Assembly: GCA_004144175.1 (NCBI GenBank)
Contig: SEFT01000014.1
Coordinates: 1-64,000, forward strand
Source: Sphingobacteriales bacterium
GTDB taxonomy: Bacteria; Bacteroidota; Bacteroidia; Chitinophagales; Chitinophagaceae
Length of the DNA: 64,000 nucleotides
Direction: 5' to 3'
Part shown: positions 17,307 through 26,568 of the stretch, piece by piece
Layout of the letters: each line of letters begins with the position of its first letter
Position numbering within the stretch: position 1 is the stretch's first letter
Program-made: the position numbers and the translations under genes
The notes under the pieces: model-generated
Told to the model about the DNA's origin: nothing
Databases searched by the model: none
What the model saw: the letters and a program-made list of their open reading frames with translations, nothing else

Positions 17307-18230
17307 TCACTTGCGTTTGCCAAATTGTACTGAGGCATACACATTCATAAAGATCGGGCGGGCCTTTTGGTTGGCCATTATGGCTATGCTGCGCATGTAA
17401 AATTCTGCATTTACACCCATCTCAATAGCCATCTTGGTATGCCGGCCGCTGGCAAAGTCGAAATGCAGGCCGGTTTTAGCATGTATGCCCGGCACCACCT
17501 TGATCTCGCCAAGCCCCTGCGAAAAGCCGGAGCCGCCGATCACCCTGAAGTTATTCAGGAAGTAGCCCTGCGTAGAGTCTGTATACTTTATATCTTTTTC
17601 TACTTCGGCGCCTTTTTCTACCACATATGCCTTTACATAATAAGGTTTTTCCAAACCTGCAACCAAACCGCCTAAGTAAACCCAGTGTATAGATATAGTC
17701 CCGGGGTCAGGCTTGCCGGCAATCATTTTACGCTTACCGTAGCCAAATTTTAGTCCGTAGAAGTTGTTGACCTTACCATATACAAATGGCTTGGCCTTAT
17801 CGCCACCAAATGTAGGGCCGCCGGGCGTGCCATTGCTGCGTTTGAGTTCTTTTGGGTGTTTCTTTTCTGTAAACTCCAGCTGCATCAGCTTAATGTCGTA
17901 AAACAAGTCGCTGAACTTCTCTTCGCTTTGTACCGTTCCTTTGTCTATGAAAACACTCCAGCCATCAGAGTTGAGCCTGAAACCACCGCTGAATTCCTTT
18001 GAAATAGGCTTGGGCTTTTTAGGCCTTACAGGCGGTTTGGGTCGTGCTTTTATAATTTTTGAGCTGTCTACTGCTGTAGTATCGGGTACTATTGCAGTCG
18101 TGTCCTGAGCAGCTGCGGTGAAGCCGCTGCTATCCGCTCCTTTTATTGTTACATCTGTTTGTGCAAAACTATTGCTACCGCAAAGGCAGGCGACAAACAG
18201 CAGTGTATAGATCCTCATTAATTGCTTCAT
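17307..18230 (-). CDS. Secreted protein of unknown function, probably outer-membrane associated
   Basis: 307 residues. The signal peptide ends NSFAQ. A Thr/Asp/Pro/Lys-rich linker (residues about 25-80, with [18 protein letters not shown]) leads to a beta-rich domain: [64 protein letters not shown], and a last strand ending FGKRK. This looks like a small beta-barrel or envelope beta domain. The start at 18230 gives a good signal peptide; the longer frame would overlap the OsmC gene region. lipA follows 22 bases later on the same strand. Confidence 0.68.
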   Translation of the reverse strand: MKQLMRIYTLLFVACLCGSNSFAQTDVTIKGADSSGFTAAAQDTTAIVPDTTAVDSSKIIKARPKPPVRPKKPKPISKEFSGGFRLNSDGWSVFIDKGTVQSEEKFSDLFYDIKLMQLEFTEKKHPKELKRSNGTPGGPTFGGDKAKPFVYGKVNNFYGLKFGYGKRKMIAGKPDPGTISIHWVYLGGLVAGLEKPYYVKAYVVEKGAEVEKDIKYTDSTQGYFLNNFRVIGGSGFSQGLGEIKVVPGIHAKTGLHFDFASGRHTKMAIEMGVNAEFYMRSIAIMANQKARPIFMNVYASVQFGKRK

Positions 18231-18356
18231 ATCACTTCGCTTTCTGCGACCTTTAGAGACCGTAAAAGCTATTCCTTTTTGTATTAATATATTAAGGTAG
18301 ACAATATTTAGAATTCTACCATCATTCCTTTGTAAATTTAGTGCAAAAATTGGTAC

Positions 18357-18779
18357 ATGACCTCCACTGTAGTATATAAGGGCGACCTCAGAACGGAAGC
18401 AACGCATTTATTGTCTAATACGCTCATAGAAACGGATGCTCCGCTGGATAACAATGGCAAGGGCGAAAGATTCTCGCCAACCGACCTGGTGGCAACGGCG
18501 CTGGCTTCGTGCATGTGTACGTTGATGGGTATCGCAGCCCGCACGCACGACATCAATATTGATGGTACGCATTGTGAGGTTGAAAAGATAATGGTACCTA
18601 ATCCGCGCCGGATAGGGGAGATAAAAGTAAACCTGCACTTCCCGAAAACACAAAGCTACAGCGAGAAGGAAATACAGATACTGGAGAAAGCCGCACTTAC
18701 CTGCCCGGTATTCGAAAGCCTGCATCCCGATTTGAAGAAGTCCGTATCATTCTTTTGGCCGACCCTTCAGGATGCTTAG
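18357..18779 (+). CDS. OsmC/Ohr-family protein
   Basis: 140 residues with the OsmC fold: SPTDLVATALASCMCTLMGIAA contains the first redox Cys, and AALTCPVFESLHP the second. OsmC/Ohr enzymes reduce organic peroxides through this Cys pair; the spacing fits the general OsmC (YhfA-like) branch better than Ohr. Cytosolic. It is divergent from the 18230 gene, and its last 33 bases overlap the 3' end of the convergent DUF2851 gene. Confidence 0.9.
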   Translation: MTSTVVYKGDLRTEATHLLSNTLIETDAPLDNNGKGERFSPTDLVATALASCMCTLMGIAARTHDINIDGTHCEVEKIMVPNPRRIGEIKVNLHFPKTQSYSEKEIQILEKAALTCPVFESLHPDLKKSVSFFWPTLQDA

Positions 18780-20024
18780 TCCGATAGCACATTCAAGGCA
18801 GCGTTTTTTGCTGCAATAATTATTGAACAACTGTAATAATGCCTGCGAGTGCCCTGCACTTGCAGGCTTCCAACCATGCTCCTGCCACATGGCGAGGATG
18901 TTATTCTTTTCAGCGGGCACAGCCTCTAATAATTGCAAAGCCTTTTCTTCCAGCCGCGATTCACCTTGCCGGGTTGCGTATAGGAACTGGATAGGTGCTA
19001 TGGTATTGATGATAATGTTGTGAAGGGAGTCTCTGCCCAGCTTCTTTTCCGATGGCACCTCTTGTACTTCATCGAAACGGAAGTGCGTAGTCCAGTATTC
19101 GCTGGCGGTTACTTCCAGCAATGGCAATATCTCTTTAAGCGTATGCTGCTCGATTATTTGTGAGAAGAGGTGAAATGATTTGTGCACCAGCGCTGCAAAT
19201 TGCGCCATGCGTACGGTAGGAAAGTTAGCGGGACGCATCCGCAGAAACTTCCATAGATGACCGGGTATTGGCTCCAGCTTGTATTTCTGCTGCAGGTAGG
19301 CATATTCCTTCTTTAAGGCGTTAGGGTATTCTTCTTCAAAATCCTTCTCCAGCATACCCGCTTGTCCAAAGAGCAACGCTTCTATTTGCATCAAATTACC
19401 ATGGTGTTTCGCTAATATGTTCACCGGCAGCGACTGTGCCGTAGCCATAAAAGGATCCGCATTTATTTTGAAGCCAAAGTTGGCAGCCAGGCGCCAGTAC
19501 AGCAGATTGCGCCAATCACCTGCCGACTTATCCAGCTGCTCTTTCCAAGATGTCAGCTTTTCTTCCCAGCGCTCGGCCAACATTCGGTTTAACCAGCTTT
19601 CTTTGGTAATGTCTCTGATCGAATCCAGCCTTCCTGCACATGGTAGCTGGAAAGTGGTATTGACCAGCGCGGCGTATTGCTCTATTACCGAAGCAGGGAT
19701 ATGGCTGGACAGCTCTATTACCGGTATGCTCGGTAGCTCGTCTGCGTTGTCCTTATTGTATACCACATGCAATATTACGTTCTGGTAGGCAGCGTCGTGC
19801 TGATGCCCGTGCTTATTCCAGTCACTATTGTTTATATGCAGCTCAATATGGCCCACCAGCACCGTATTGCCAACGCGGATTTTCGCCTCCAGAAAGTCTG
19901 GGCCTGCATTGGTATTCAGCCTGCCGGGGTAGGTAATGGTTACGGGTTCTCCGGTAGCAGTAGTTAACGCGCCCGGGTTATACAGACTATGCTGCCAGAT
20001 GAATTGCAATAGTTTTTCCTGCAT
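18747..20024 (-). CDS. DUF2851 family protein
   Basis: 425 residues matching the DUF2851 family known from Bacteroidetes. The N-terminal region has TYPGRLNTNAGPDFLEAKI and GHIELHINNSDWNKHGHQHD, and the C-terminus has a Cys cluster (YCSKKRCLECAIG). Function not known. The Asp/His-rich start hints at a metal-binding or nuclease-like site, but that is inference. It is the last gene of a three-gene run behind pyrF (33-base gap). Its 3' end overlaps the OsmC gene by 33 bases, tail to tail. Confidence 0.85.
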   Translation of the reverse strand: MQEKLLQFIWQHSLYNPGALTTATGEPVTITYPGRLNTNAGPDFLEAKIRVGNTVLVGHIELHINNSDWNKHGHQHDAAYQNVILHVVYNKDNADELPSIPVIELSSHIPASVIEQYAALVNTTFQLPCAGRLDSIRDITKESWLNRMLAERWEEKLTSWKEQLDKSAGDWRNLLYWRLAANFGFKINADPFMATAQSLPVNILAKHHGNLMQIEALLFGQAGMLEKDFEEEYPNALKKEYAYLQQKYKLEPIPGHLWKFLRMRPANFPTVRMAQFAALVHKSFHLFSQIIEQHTLKEILPLLEVTASEYWTTHFRFDEVQEVPSEKKLGRDSLHNIIINTIAPIQFLYATRQGESRLEEKALQLLEAVPAEKNNILAMWQEHGWKPASAGHSQALLQLFNNYCSKKRCLECAIGLSILKGRPKE

Positions 20025-20057
20025 GTAGGGGTGTAGGCTTTGGTTTGTAAAAACAAA

Positions 20058-20858
20058 TTACAAATAAGCCGCCATTTGCTGCTGGTATTCTTTCGCAGCA
20101 GCTTCCGCCTGTTTCTGGAAGTCGGGCCCTTTGCCTGCATAGATGACAGCACGCGACACATTTATCAGGATGCCGCCGTCTTTGTTCAGTGCGTTTTCGC
20201 AAACGGTAGGCACATCGCCACCTTGTGCACCAACTCCGGGTATCAGGAAGAAATGCTCAGGTAGCATTTGGCGTACGTGCTGCAATTGCTCTTTGCGTGT
20301 GGCACCTATTACGAACATCGTATTTTCAGGTGTACCCCAACTGGCAACGGTCTTCAGTACCCGCTCGTACATCATTTCGTTGCCGCTTTGCTGTAGTTGG
20401 AAGTCAGCACTGCCCGCATTAGAAGTAAGTCCCAGTACAATAGCCCAGTGACCGGGAAACTGCATAAAAGGCTTCACGCTGTCTTCACCCATATATGGCG
20501 CTACTGTAACGCTGTCGAAAGGGTAGGTCTGGAAGAATGTTTTAGCGTATTGCTCGGCGGTATTGCCAATATCGCCACGCTTAGCATCCGCTATGGTAAA
20601 GATGTCTTTAGGGATATACTCCAGCGTTTTGCCCAGGCTTATCCAGCCCTTTACACCCTGCGATTCGTAGAAGGCTGTATTGATCTTATATGCTACAGTG
20701 TAGTCTTTAGTAGCATCAATAATGGCCTTGTTGAAAGCAAATACAGGATCTTCTTCTGAAAACAGATGAGAAGGTATCTTATCCAGGTCGGTATCCAGTC
20801 CTACACATAGTACTGATTTCTTTCTCTTTATTTCCTGTATCAGTTGCGAACGATTCAT
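20058..20858 (-). CDS. pyrF: Orotidine 5'-phosphate decarboxylase (subfamily 2)
   Basis: 266 residues. It makes UMP from OMP, the last step of pyrimidine synthesis. The catalytic motif DAKRGDIGNTAEQYA (Asp-Lys-Asp) is intact. The N-terminal VLCVGLDTDLDKIP and the C-terminal FLIPGVGAQGGD phosphate loop are also present. Length fits the longer subfamily-2 enzymes. It sits 31 bases after the thiamine-binding protein gene and 33 before DUF2851, all on the minus strand. Confidence 0.96.
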   Translation of the reverse strand: MNRSQLIQEIKRKKSVLCVGLDTDLDKIPSHLFSEEDPVFAFNKAIIDATKDYTVAYKINTAFYESQGVKGWISLGKTLEYIPKDIFTIADAKRGDIGNTAEQYAKTFFQTYPFDSVTVAPYMGEDSVKPFMQFPGHWAIVLGLTSNAGSADFQLQQSGNEMMYERVLKTVASWGTPENTMFVIGATRKEQLQHVRQMLPEHFFLIPGVGAQGGDVPTVCENALNKDGGILINVSRAVIYAGKGPDFQKQAEAAAKEYQQQMAAYL

Positions 20859-20889
20859 ATAGAATAGTATTGGGCTGTAAAATTAGCTG

Positions 20890-21189
20890 CTATTGTTTGT
20901 ACTTGCCTGTTTTGTCTTCTATAGCCATGTCTTTGCTTTTGCTGCGGTGCAGCTTCATGTTGATGAGTATTGATTCTGCTCCAGCAGCATAGCACTCATC
21001 CTGCATCTTGTTCAGCAGCTGCATTACTACATCGTACGGCCCTTCTATTACCGTTTCAAAAGGGCATACTTCATATTTCAGTCCGCTCTTTTGTATGCAT
21101 GCTATAGCTACATCTATTATCCTGTAAGCGTCTTCCTGGCTGGTGTGCAGTGGCAGCATTTGTACTGCCAGATTTACGTTGTGTTCCAT
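20890..21189 (-). CDS. MTH1187/YkoF-type thiamine-binding protein
   Basis: 99 residues, the size and pattern of the MTH1187/UPF0045 family: VNLAVQMLPL, YRIIDVAIACIQKSGLKYEVCPFETVIEG and ESILINMKLH. These small ferredoxin-like proteins bind thiamine-type pyrimidines or divalent ions and assemble as tetramers. Cytosolic. First gene of the run with pyrF and DUF2851. Confidence 0.87.
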   Translation of the reverse strand: MEHNVNLAVQMLPLHTSQEDAYRIIDVAIACIQKSGLKYEVCPFETVIEGPYDVVMQLLNKMQDECYAAGAESILINMKLHRSKSKDMAIEDKTGKYKQ

Positions 21190-21292
21190 TATTATATATC
21201 AGGGCGCTAATTTAGTAAAGAATATCGCTTTGGTGTTCTGTCTGTGTAATGGGCTGATAATTAGCAATTAATGTACCCATAGATAATATCTG

Positions 21293-21323
21293 TTTGCAAC
21301 TTATGTCAACACTTGTATTTTTG
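21293..21323 (+). promoter_or_regulatory. Full-consensus Bacteroidetes promoter
   Basis: TTTG at 21293-21296, a 19-base spacer, then TATTTTTG at 21316-21323, with the start codon of the DUF2911 gene 25 bases later. This is the cleanest housekeeping promoter in the window. Confidence 0.82.
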
Positions 21324-21348
21324 GAGCCTCATATAAAATCACATATTA

Positions 21349-22197
21349 ATGAAACGTCTTTCTTTCGCTCTGCTATTTATGCTGTCGGCAAGTGCCGCTT
21401 CTTTCGCTCAGGACCTGAAACTCCCTGCGCTTAGCCCGACTTCAAAGATCACGCAGGAGTTTTCTACATCCAGCATCGAGATATCATACAGCCGCCCTTC
21501 TATGCGCGGACGTAAGATATTTGGCGAGCTGGTTGCATTTGGCAATGTATGGCGTACCGGCGCTAACTCTGCTACTAAAGTAAAGTTTGGCGAGGACGTA
21601 GTGATAGAAGGAAACAACATTAAAGCAGGTGAGTATGCACTGTATACTATACCCGGTGAAAAAGAGTGGGAGATCATCCTGAACAAAGGTGTAGGCAACT
21701 GGGGCAATGCGGGCTATGCTACTACCGATGATGTAGCACGCTTCAAGGTGGCTCCGAGAATGATGGACAAGAATGTGAACACATTCACCATGCAGATCGG
21801 CAACATCACTTACAATACCTGCAACATCGAAATGATGTGGGAAAAGACTAAAGTGATCATCCCTGTAAAAGTAAATAACGAAGAGCGCCTGAGCGCAGCT
21901 ATTGACAAAGCAATAAACAATCCTACTGTGCCTTACTTCCAGGCGGCTAACTACTATTATGAGTCGGGCCAGGACCTGAACAAGGCAAACCAGTATGTAG
22001 ACAAAGCGCTGGAGCAAAATCCTAAAGCTTTCTACATGTGGGCGCTTAAAGCACGTATTGCTCAGAAAATGGGTAAAAAAGAAGACGCGATAGCTGCCGC
22101 CAACAAATCGATGGAAACAGCAAAAGGTTCTGCTTTCGAAGCTGAGTACATGCGCAACAACCAAAAGATCATTGACTCTTACAAGACCAAAAAGTAA
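21349..22197 (+). CDS. Secreted DUF2911 protein with C-terminal TPR
   Basis: 282 residues. The signal peptide ends SFAQ. The DUF2911 domain spans about 25-180 (SSIEISYSRPSMRGRKIFG, VWRTGANSATKVKF, GEYALYTIPGEKEWEIILN). A TPR-like helical tail (about 190-280, FYMWALKARIAQKMGKKEDA) follows. Function of DUF2911 is not known; the protein is probably periplasmic. It has its own strong promoter and terminator, so it is monocistronic despite lying close to the PIG-L operon. Confidence 0.88.
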   Translation: MKRLSFALLFMLSASAASFAQDLKLPALSPTSKITQEFSTSSIEISYSRPSMRGRKIFGELVAFGNVWRTGANSATKVKFGEDVVIEGNNIKAGEYALYTIPGEKEWEIILNKGVGNWGNAGYATTDDVARFKVAPRMMDKNVNTFTMQIGNITYNTCNIEMMWEKTKVIIPVKVNNEERLSAAIDKAINNPTVPYFQAANYYYESGQDLNKANQYVDKALEQNPKAFYMWALKARIAQKMGKKEDAIAAANKSMETAKGSAFEAEYMRNNQKIIDSYKTKK

Positions 22198-22221
22198 GAA
22201 AGGCAAAACACGATATATTTA

Positions 22222-22257
22222 CACCCACAGCAGCTAATGCTGTGGGTTATTTTTTCC
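22222..22257 (+). terminator. Strong hairpin terminator
   Basis: A 9-bp stem (22224-22232 with 22238-22246) with a 5-base loop, followed by TTATTTTTT. It closes the DUF2911 gene just before the PIG-L gene. Confidence 0.88.
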
Positions 22258-22267
22258 AACAATTGTT

Positions 22268-24739
22268 ATGAAGAAAATATTTGCATTGCTGGCAGGTATT
22301 AGCGCTACTGTTGCGTTACAAGCGCAGCAGGTGCGCCCCGCAACATCGGGCCAGATATATAATGAGATAGCCAGGCTTAAGAACCTTACCAATGTGCTGT
22401 ATCTCGCCGCACATCCTGATGATGAGAATACCAGGCTATTGGCGTATCTCGCTAACGGGCAGCATATCAATACGGCTTATCTATCGCTTACCAGAGGCGA
22501 TGGTGGCCAGAACATATTAGGTACGGAACAAGGCGCTGCACTGGGCCTCATACGCACGCATGAGCTACTGGAAGCACGTAAGCTGGATGGTGCAGGGCAG
22601 TACTTTACCCGTGCTGTAGATTTCGGATTTTCTAAGAACTATAAAGAAACCTTCCGGCACTGGAATGAAACCCAGCTTGCCGGCGATGTGGTATGGGTAA
22701 TACGCAAATTCAGGCCGGATGTGATCATTACGCGCTTTCCGCCGAACGAACAAGCCGGGCATGGACAACATGCTGCATCGGCTATACTTGCCGAAGACGG
22801 CTTCCGAATGGCAGGCGATAAAACGAAGTATCCCGAGCAATTGGAGCATTATAGTGCGTGGCAGCCAAAGCGGCTGCTGTTTAACTCGTTCCGCTTTGGT
22901 GATCGTAATACAACTTCGGAAGATCAGTTCAAGCTGGATGTGGGGCAGTATAGCCCTGTAATAGGCATGGGTTATGGCGAGCTGGCAGGCATTAGCCGCA
23001 GTATACATCGCAGCCAGGGGGCAGGTACGCCAAGCACACCGGGCGTACAGAAGGAATATTTTAAGCTGGTGGCTGGCGAAGGGGTAACTAACTCTTTATT
23101 TGATGGCATCGACATAACCTGGGGCAGGGTGGGTCGTGCAGATATTGGTACGTTCATCGAGAACATCTTAAAGCAATATGACTTTAACCATCCGGAGAAG
23201 AGTCTTGAGGACCTTCTTATCCTGCGCAAAGAAATAAGGGATGTGCAGGATGAATACTGGCGTGAGCAAAAGCTGGAAGAACTGGATGGGATCATTATGC
23301 ATACCAGTGGCTTTATGGCCGAACTGTACACAAAGCAACCCGAGACGATTGCCGGTGCAAATCTGCCTTTTACCATGCGAATGCTGGCACGTGCAGGCAT
23401 GCCGGTAAGGGTAAAATATATTAACTGGACTACCGGCGATAGTACGATGAATATCCGTTTGAAGAGCGATTCTCTTTACACATTTGAACGTACGATACAT
23501 ATACCGGATAATACACCTGTAACAGAGCCTTATTGGTTGCAATACCCGGCTACTGACGGCGGGCACTATGTATTATCCGACAACATGCTGCTGGGCTATC
23601 CGCAAACACCCAACGACCTTACTGCCACTGTTGGTTTAGAGATAGGAGGAGAAAAGTTTACTGTAAAAGTTCCACTATCGTATAAAAAACTGGACCCTGT
23701 ACGCGGGGATATCATCGAACAACTGCGGATAGTACCCCGAGCTTCTGTGGCGTTTACTTCGGGGATGTTCATTGCAGATGCCGATGGATCGGTTACTACT
23801 TCTGTACGCGTGCATCCTAATAAGGATATGCAGAATATGCATGTGGTAGTATTTAATGATAAGATGTCTGCCAGCTACTATCCGCTTAACTTGAAGAAAG
23901 GAATTGATACCACTATCGAGCTGAAATTTACTGCCGCTGTATTAAAAGATATTAAAGATGACTTTTACCTCTCTGCGGGCATTACAGAGAAAGAAGTACA
24001 GCTAAAGCATAGCGACCTGAAACGTACACAGCATATGATACAATATGATCACCTACCGACGCTTCAGTATTTTACCAACTCATCGGCTAAGGTGCTGCAC
24101 CGCAACTGGAAGGTGACGGCCAAGCGTATCGCTTATGTAGAAGGCGCTGGCGACTTGACGGATGACATACTAGATGCAAGTGGATTGCCTGTCGATGTAT
24201 TGAAAACTGCAGATATTACAGCCGCCAAACTGAAACAATACGATGCAGTCATAACAGGTATAAGGATCGTGAATACCGACAAACATTTCCCAAATCTAAT
24301 GCCTGCTCTGATGGACTATACCCGTAACGGTGGTACGCTTATTATGCAGTACAATACACTGCAGGACATGTCGACTACTAACTTCAGTCCATATCCTATC
24401 ACTTTATCGTCACAAAGGGTAACGGAGGAAGATGCAAAGATTGAATTCCTGCAACCGCAGCACCGCCTGTTGAACTATCCTAACAAAATAACACAGGAAG
24501 ATTTTGCTGGCTGGGTGCAGGAGCGCGGATTGTATTTTCCTACTAAGTGGGATGATAAGTACCAACCACTGTTCCGTATGAACGATGGCGATGAAAAACC
24601 ATTGGATGGCGCAACGCTATACGCTCCTTATGGCAAAGGTCATTATGTCTATACGTCGCTTGCATTCTTCCGCCAGCTGCCTGCGGGCAATAAGGGCGCT
24701 ATCCGCTTGCTGATGAATATGGTATCGGTAGGTAAATAA
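22268..24739 (+). CDS. Large secreted PIG-L family deacetylase
   Basis: 823 residues. The signal peptide ends LQAQ. The PIG-L/LmbE zinc deacetylase domain (about 38-290) has metal ligands AHPDDE (48-53) and HGQH (165-168). The rest is beta-rich (Ig-like) with a C-terminal glutamine-amidotransferase-like region (about 640-720: YDAVITGIRIVN, NGGTLIMQYNT). PIG-L enzymes remove N-acetyl groups from GlcNAc-type sugars. Given its neighbours, a small membrane peptide and a solute symporter, the likely job is periplasmic deacetylation of an amino sugar or conjugate followed by uptake. That pairing is inference. Confidence 0.88.
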   Translation: MKKIFALLAGISATVALQAQQVRPATSGQIYNEIARLKNLTNVLYLAAHPDDENTRLLAYLANGQHINTAYLSLTRGDGGQNILGTEQGAALGLIRTHELLEARKLDGAGQYFTRAVDFGFSKNYKETFRHWNETQLAGDVVWVIRKFRPDVIITRFPPNEQAGHGQHAASAILAEDGFRMAGDKTKYPEQLEHYSAWQPKRLLFNSFRFGDRNTTSEDQFKLDVGQYSPVIGMGYGELAGISRSIHRSQGAGTPSTPGVQKEYFKLVAGEGVTNSLFDGIDITWGRVGRADIGTFIENILKQYDFNHPEKSLEDLLILRKEIRDVQDEYWREQKLEELDGIIMHTSGFMAELYTKQPETIAGANLPFTMRMLARAGMPVRVKYINWTTGDSTMNIRLKSDSLYTFERTIHIPDNTPVTEPYWLQYPATDGGHYVLSDNMLLGYPQTPNDLTATVGLEIGGEKFTVKVPLSYKKLDPVRGDIIEQLRIVPRASVAFTSGMFIADADGSVTTSVRVHPNKDMQNMHVVVFNDKMSASYYPLNLKKGIDTTIELKFTAAVLKDIKDDFYLSAGITEKEVQLKHSDLKRTQHMIQYDHLPTLQYFTNSSAKVLHRNWKVTAKRIAYVEGAGDLTDDILDASGLPVDVLKTADITAAKLKQYDAVITGIRIVNTDKHFPNLMPALMDYTRNGGTLIMQYNTLQDMSTTNFSPYPITLSSQRVTEEDAKIEFLQPQHRLLNYPNKITQEDFAGWVQERGLYFPTKWDDKYQPLFRMNDGDEKPLDGATLYAPYGKGHYVYTSLAFFRQLPAGNKGAIRLLMNMVSVGK

Positions 24740-24746
24740 CCGAAGC

Positions 24747-24854
24747 ATGGACGGACAGAAACAACATAACTGGAGTATTTGGTATGTAGCAGTGCTTGTA
24801 GCGCTGCTACTACAGATACTGCTTTATTATTGGTTTACGCAGCATTGGTCATGA
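24747..24854 (+). CDS. 35-aa single-span membrane peptide between PIG-L and symporter genes
   Basis: An ATG at 24747 opens 35 codons ending in TGA at 24852-24854. The protein is a polar start (MDGQKQHNW), one hydrophobic helix (VAVLVALLLQILLYYW) and a short polar tail. It begins 7 bases after the PIG-L stop, and its stop overlaps the symporter start in the classic ATGA arrangement, so it is very probably translated and coupled to the symporter. Small helper subunits are known for other SSS transporters, but this one is shorter than those I know. Confidence 0.72.
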   Translation: MDGQKQHNWSIWYVAVLVALLLQILLYYWFTQHWS

Positions 24855-26539
24855 GTATTATCGACTGGGTCATCTTATTCGCAACCTTAGCAGGTATCAT
24901 TATATACGGTGTGTATAAAAGCCGTGGTATGCACGGATCGCAAACCTACCTGCTGGCCGATAAGAATATGCCTTGGTATGTGGTATTGCTGGGCATCATG
25001 GCTACGCAAGCCAGTGCTATTACCTTCCTTTCAGCGCCGGGGCAGGCTTATACTGATGGGATGCGTTTCGTGCAATACTATTTTGGCCTGCCGATAGCTA
25101 TGGTGGTCATTTGTATCACCTTCATCCCTATCTTCCAGAAACTGAATGTATATACCGCCTATGAGTACCTGGAGCGAAGGTTCGATAGGAAGACGAGAGT
25201 GCTTACATCCGTATTATTCCTGATTTCACGCGGGCTATCTACCGGTATCAGCATCTATGCGCCATCTATCATCCTGTCTTCCATCATGGGGTGGAATATC
25301 TATCTCACCAATGTCATTACTGGTGGCTTATTGGTTATCTATACCTATAGTGGTGGAGCCAAAGCAGTAGCACATACGCAGAAGTTACAATTCCTGATTA
25401 TACTATCCGCTATGGCCATAGCAGGCTACCTTGTGGTGAAGGAATTGCCGGAAGGTGTAACGATGAGCGATGCACTTTATGTAGCAGGGAAGTCGGGTAA
25501 ACTGAATGTTATTACTACCGGTTTTGACTGGAAGGATCGGTATAATATATGGAGCGGTGTGATCGGCGGGTTCTTTCTGGCGCTGTCTTATTTCGGTACG
25601 GACCAGAGCCAGGTAGGGCGTTATATTTCGGGTAAGGATACGACGGAGAGCAGACTTGGATTATTAATGAACGGCCTGGTGAAGATACCCATGCAGTTTG
25701 CTATACTATTAATAGGTGCGTTACTGTTTGCATTCTATAGCTTTCGCCCAGCACCAGTTTATTTCAATGACAGTGCATATCAAGCAATGAAAACAGGGAT
25801 GCCTTCGCAGGTGCAGGATGTTGAAGCTAAGTATCAGCAGTTGCATCAGCAATATCAGCAACAGACGGCACAGCTCGTGGATGACCGCAGGCAAACCGGC
25901 GGCATTTCTGACGACAAAGTAGTTGCCCTGAAACAAACGCAGGCAGAGATACAAGTGCTGCGTGATACTGTTCGCACTAGAATTGTGCGTAACGCTTACA
26001 GTTCTGACACCAACGATACAAACTATATCTTCCTGTACTTCGCAAAACATACATTGCCTAAAGGGCTGGTCGGGTTGTTGTTTGCAGTTATCTTCCTTGC
26101 TTCGTGGGGGTCTATATCAGCAGCGCTAAACTCACTTGCATCGTCCTCGTTGATGGATATACACTTGCTGGATAATAAGGATACACTGCCTGAGCAAAAG
26201 CAATTGTTATTAGGCAGGCTTCATACACTTGGGTGGGGTATATTCTGTATTGTGGTGGCGATGTTTGCTACCCGTATGGGGTCTTTGATAGAGGCAGTAA
26301 ATATACTCGGGTCGTTATTCTATGGGACCATACTCGGGATATTCCTGGTGGCATTTTATATGAAGCGTGCCGGTGGAAATATCGTTTTTGTGTCGGCACT
26401 CATTGCTGAAGCCTGCGTTGTGTTTATTTATTACCTCGATATTGTTTCTTTCCTGTGGCTGAATGTAATTGGCGCATTGCTGGTGGCACTACTCAGTTTA
26501 ATAGGTTCTTTGAACAGCAAAAAAGAGCAGCATTATTAA
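24851..26539 (+). CDS. Sodium:solute symporter (SSS family)
   Basis: 562 residues, about 13 membrane helices of the LeuT-like SSS fold: SQTYLLADKNMPWYVVLLGIMA, SAITFLSAPGQAY, TAYEYLERRF, and SYFGTDQSQVGRYI with the sodium-site region. An unusual insert of about 90 residues (about 300-395) rich in Gln/Asp and predicted coiled coil (YQQLHQQYQQQ) lies between helices. It imports a substrate with Na+ across the inner membrane; the substrate could be the product of the PIG-L deacetylase. The ATG at 24851 is chosen because it overlaps the stop of the 35-aa gene. The stop codon lies in the loop of its own terminator. Confidence 0.9.
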   Translation: MSIIDWVILFATLAGIIIYGVYKSRGMHGSQTYLLADKNMPWYVVLLGIMATQASAITFLSAPGQAYTDGMRFVQYYFGLPIAMVVICITFIPIFQKLNVYTAYEYLERRFDRKTRVLTSVLFLISRGLSTGISIYAPSIILSSIMGWNIYLTNVITGGLLVIYTYSGGAKAVAHTQKLQFLIILSAMAIAGYLVVKELPEGVTMSDALYVAGKSGKLNVITTGFDWKDRYNIWSGVIGGFFLALSYFGTDQSQVGRYISGKDTTESRLGLLMNGLVKIPMQFAILLIGALLFAFYSFRPAPVYFNDSAYQAMKTGMPSQVQDVEAKYQQLHQQYQQQTAQLVDDRRQTGGISDDKVVALKQTQAEIQVLRDTVRTRIVRNAYSSDTNDTNYIFLYFAKHTLPKGLVGLLFAVIFLASWGSISAALNSLASSSLMDIHLLDNKDTLPEQKQLLLGRLHTLGWGIFCIVVAMFATRMGSLIEAVNILGSLFYGTILGIFLVAFYMKRAGGNIVFVSALIAEACVVFIYYLDIVSFLWLNVIGALLVALLSLIGSLNSKKEQHY

Positions 26540-26553
26540 ATGCTGCTCTTTTC
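26521..26553. terminator. Bidirectional terminator overlapping the symporter stop codon
   Basis: A 9-13 bp stem (26521-26533 with 26540-26552); the TAA stop of the symporter (26537-26539) lies in the loop. T-rich on the right and A-rich on the left, so it also serves the convergent VOC gene. Confidence 0.9.
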
Positions 26554-26568
26554 TTGTATGCCTTTCTG

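Noticed and set aside
26521-26553. Stop codon of the symporter inside the loop of its terminator
   Set aside because: Notable compactness but a normal way to save space; not evidence for regulation.
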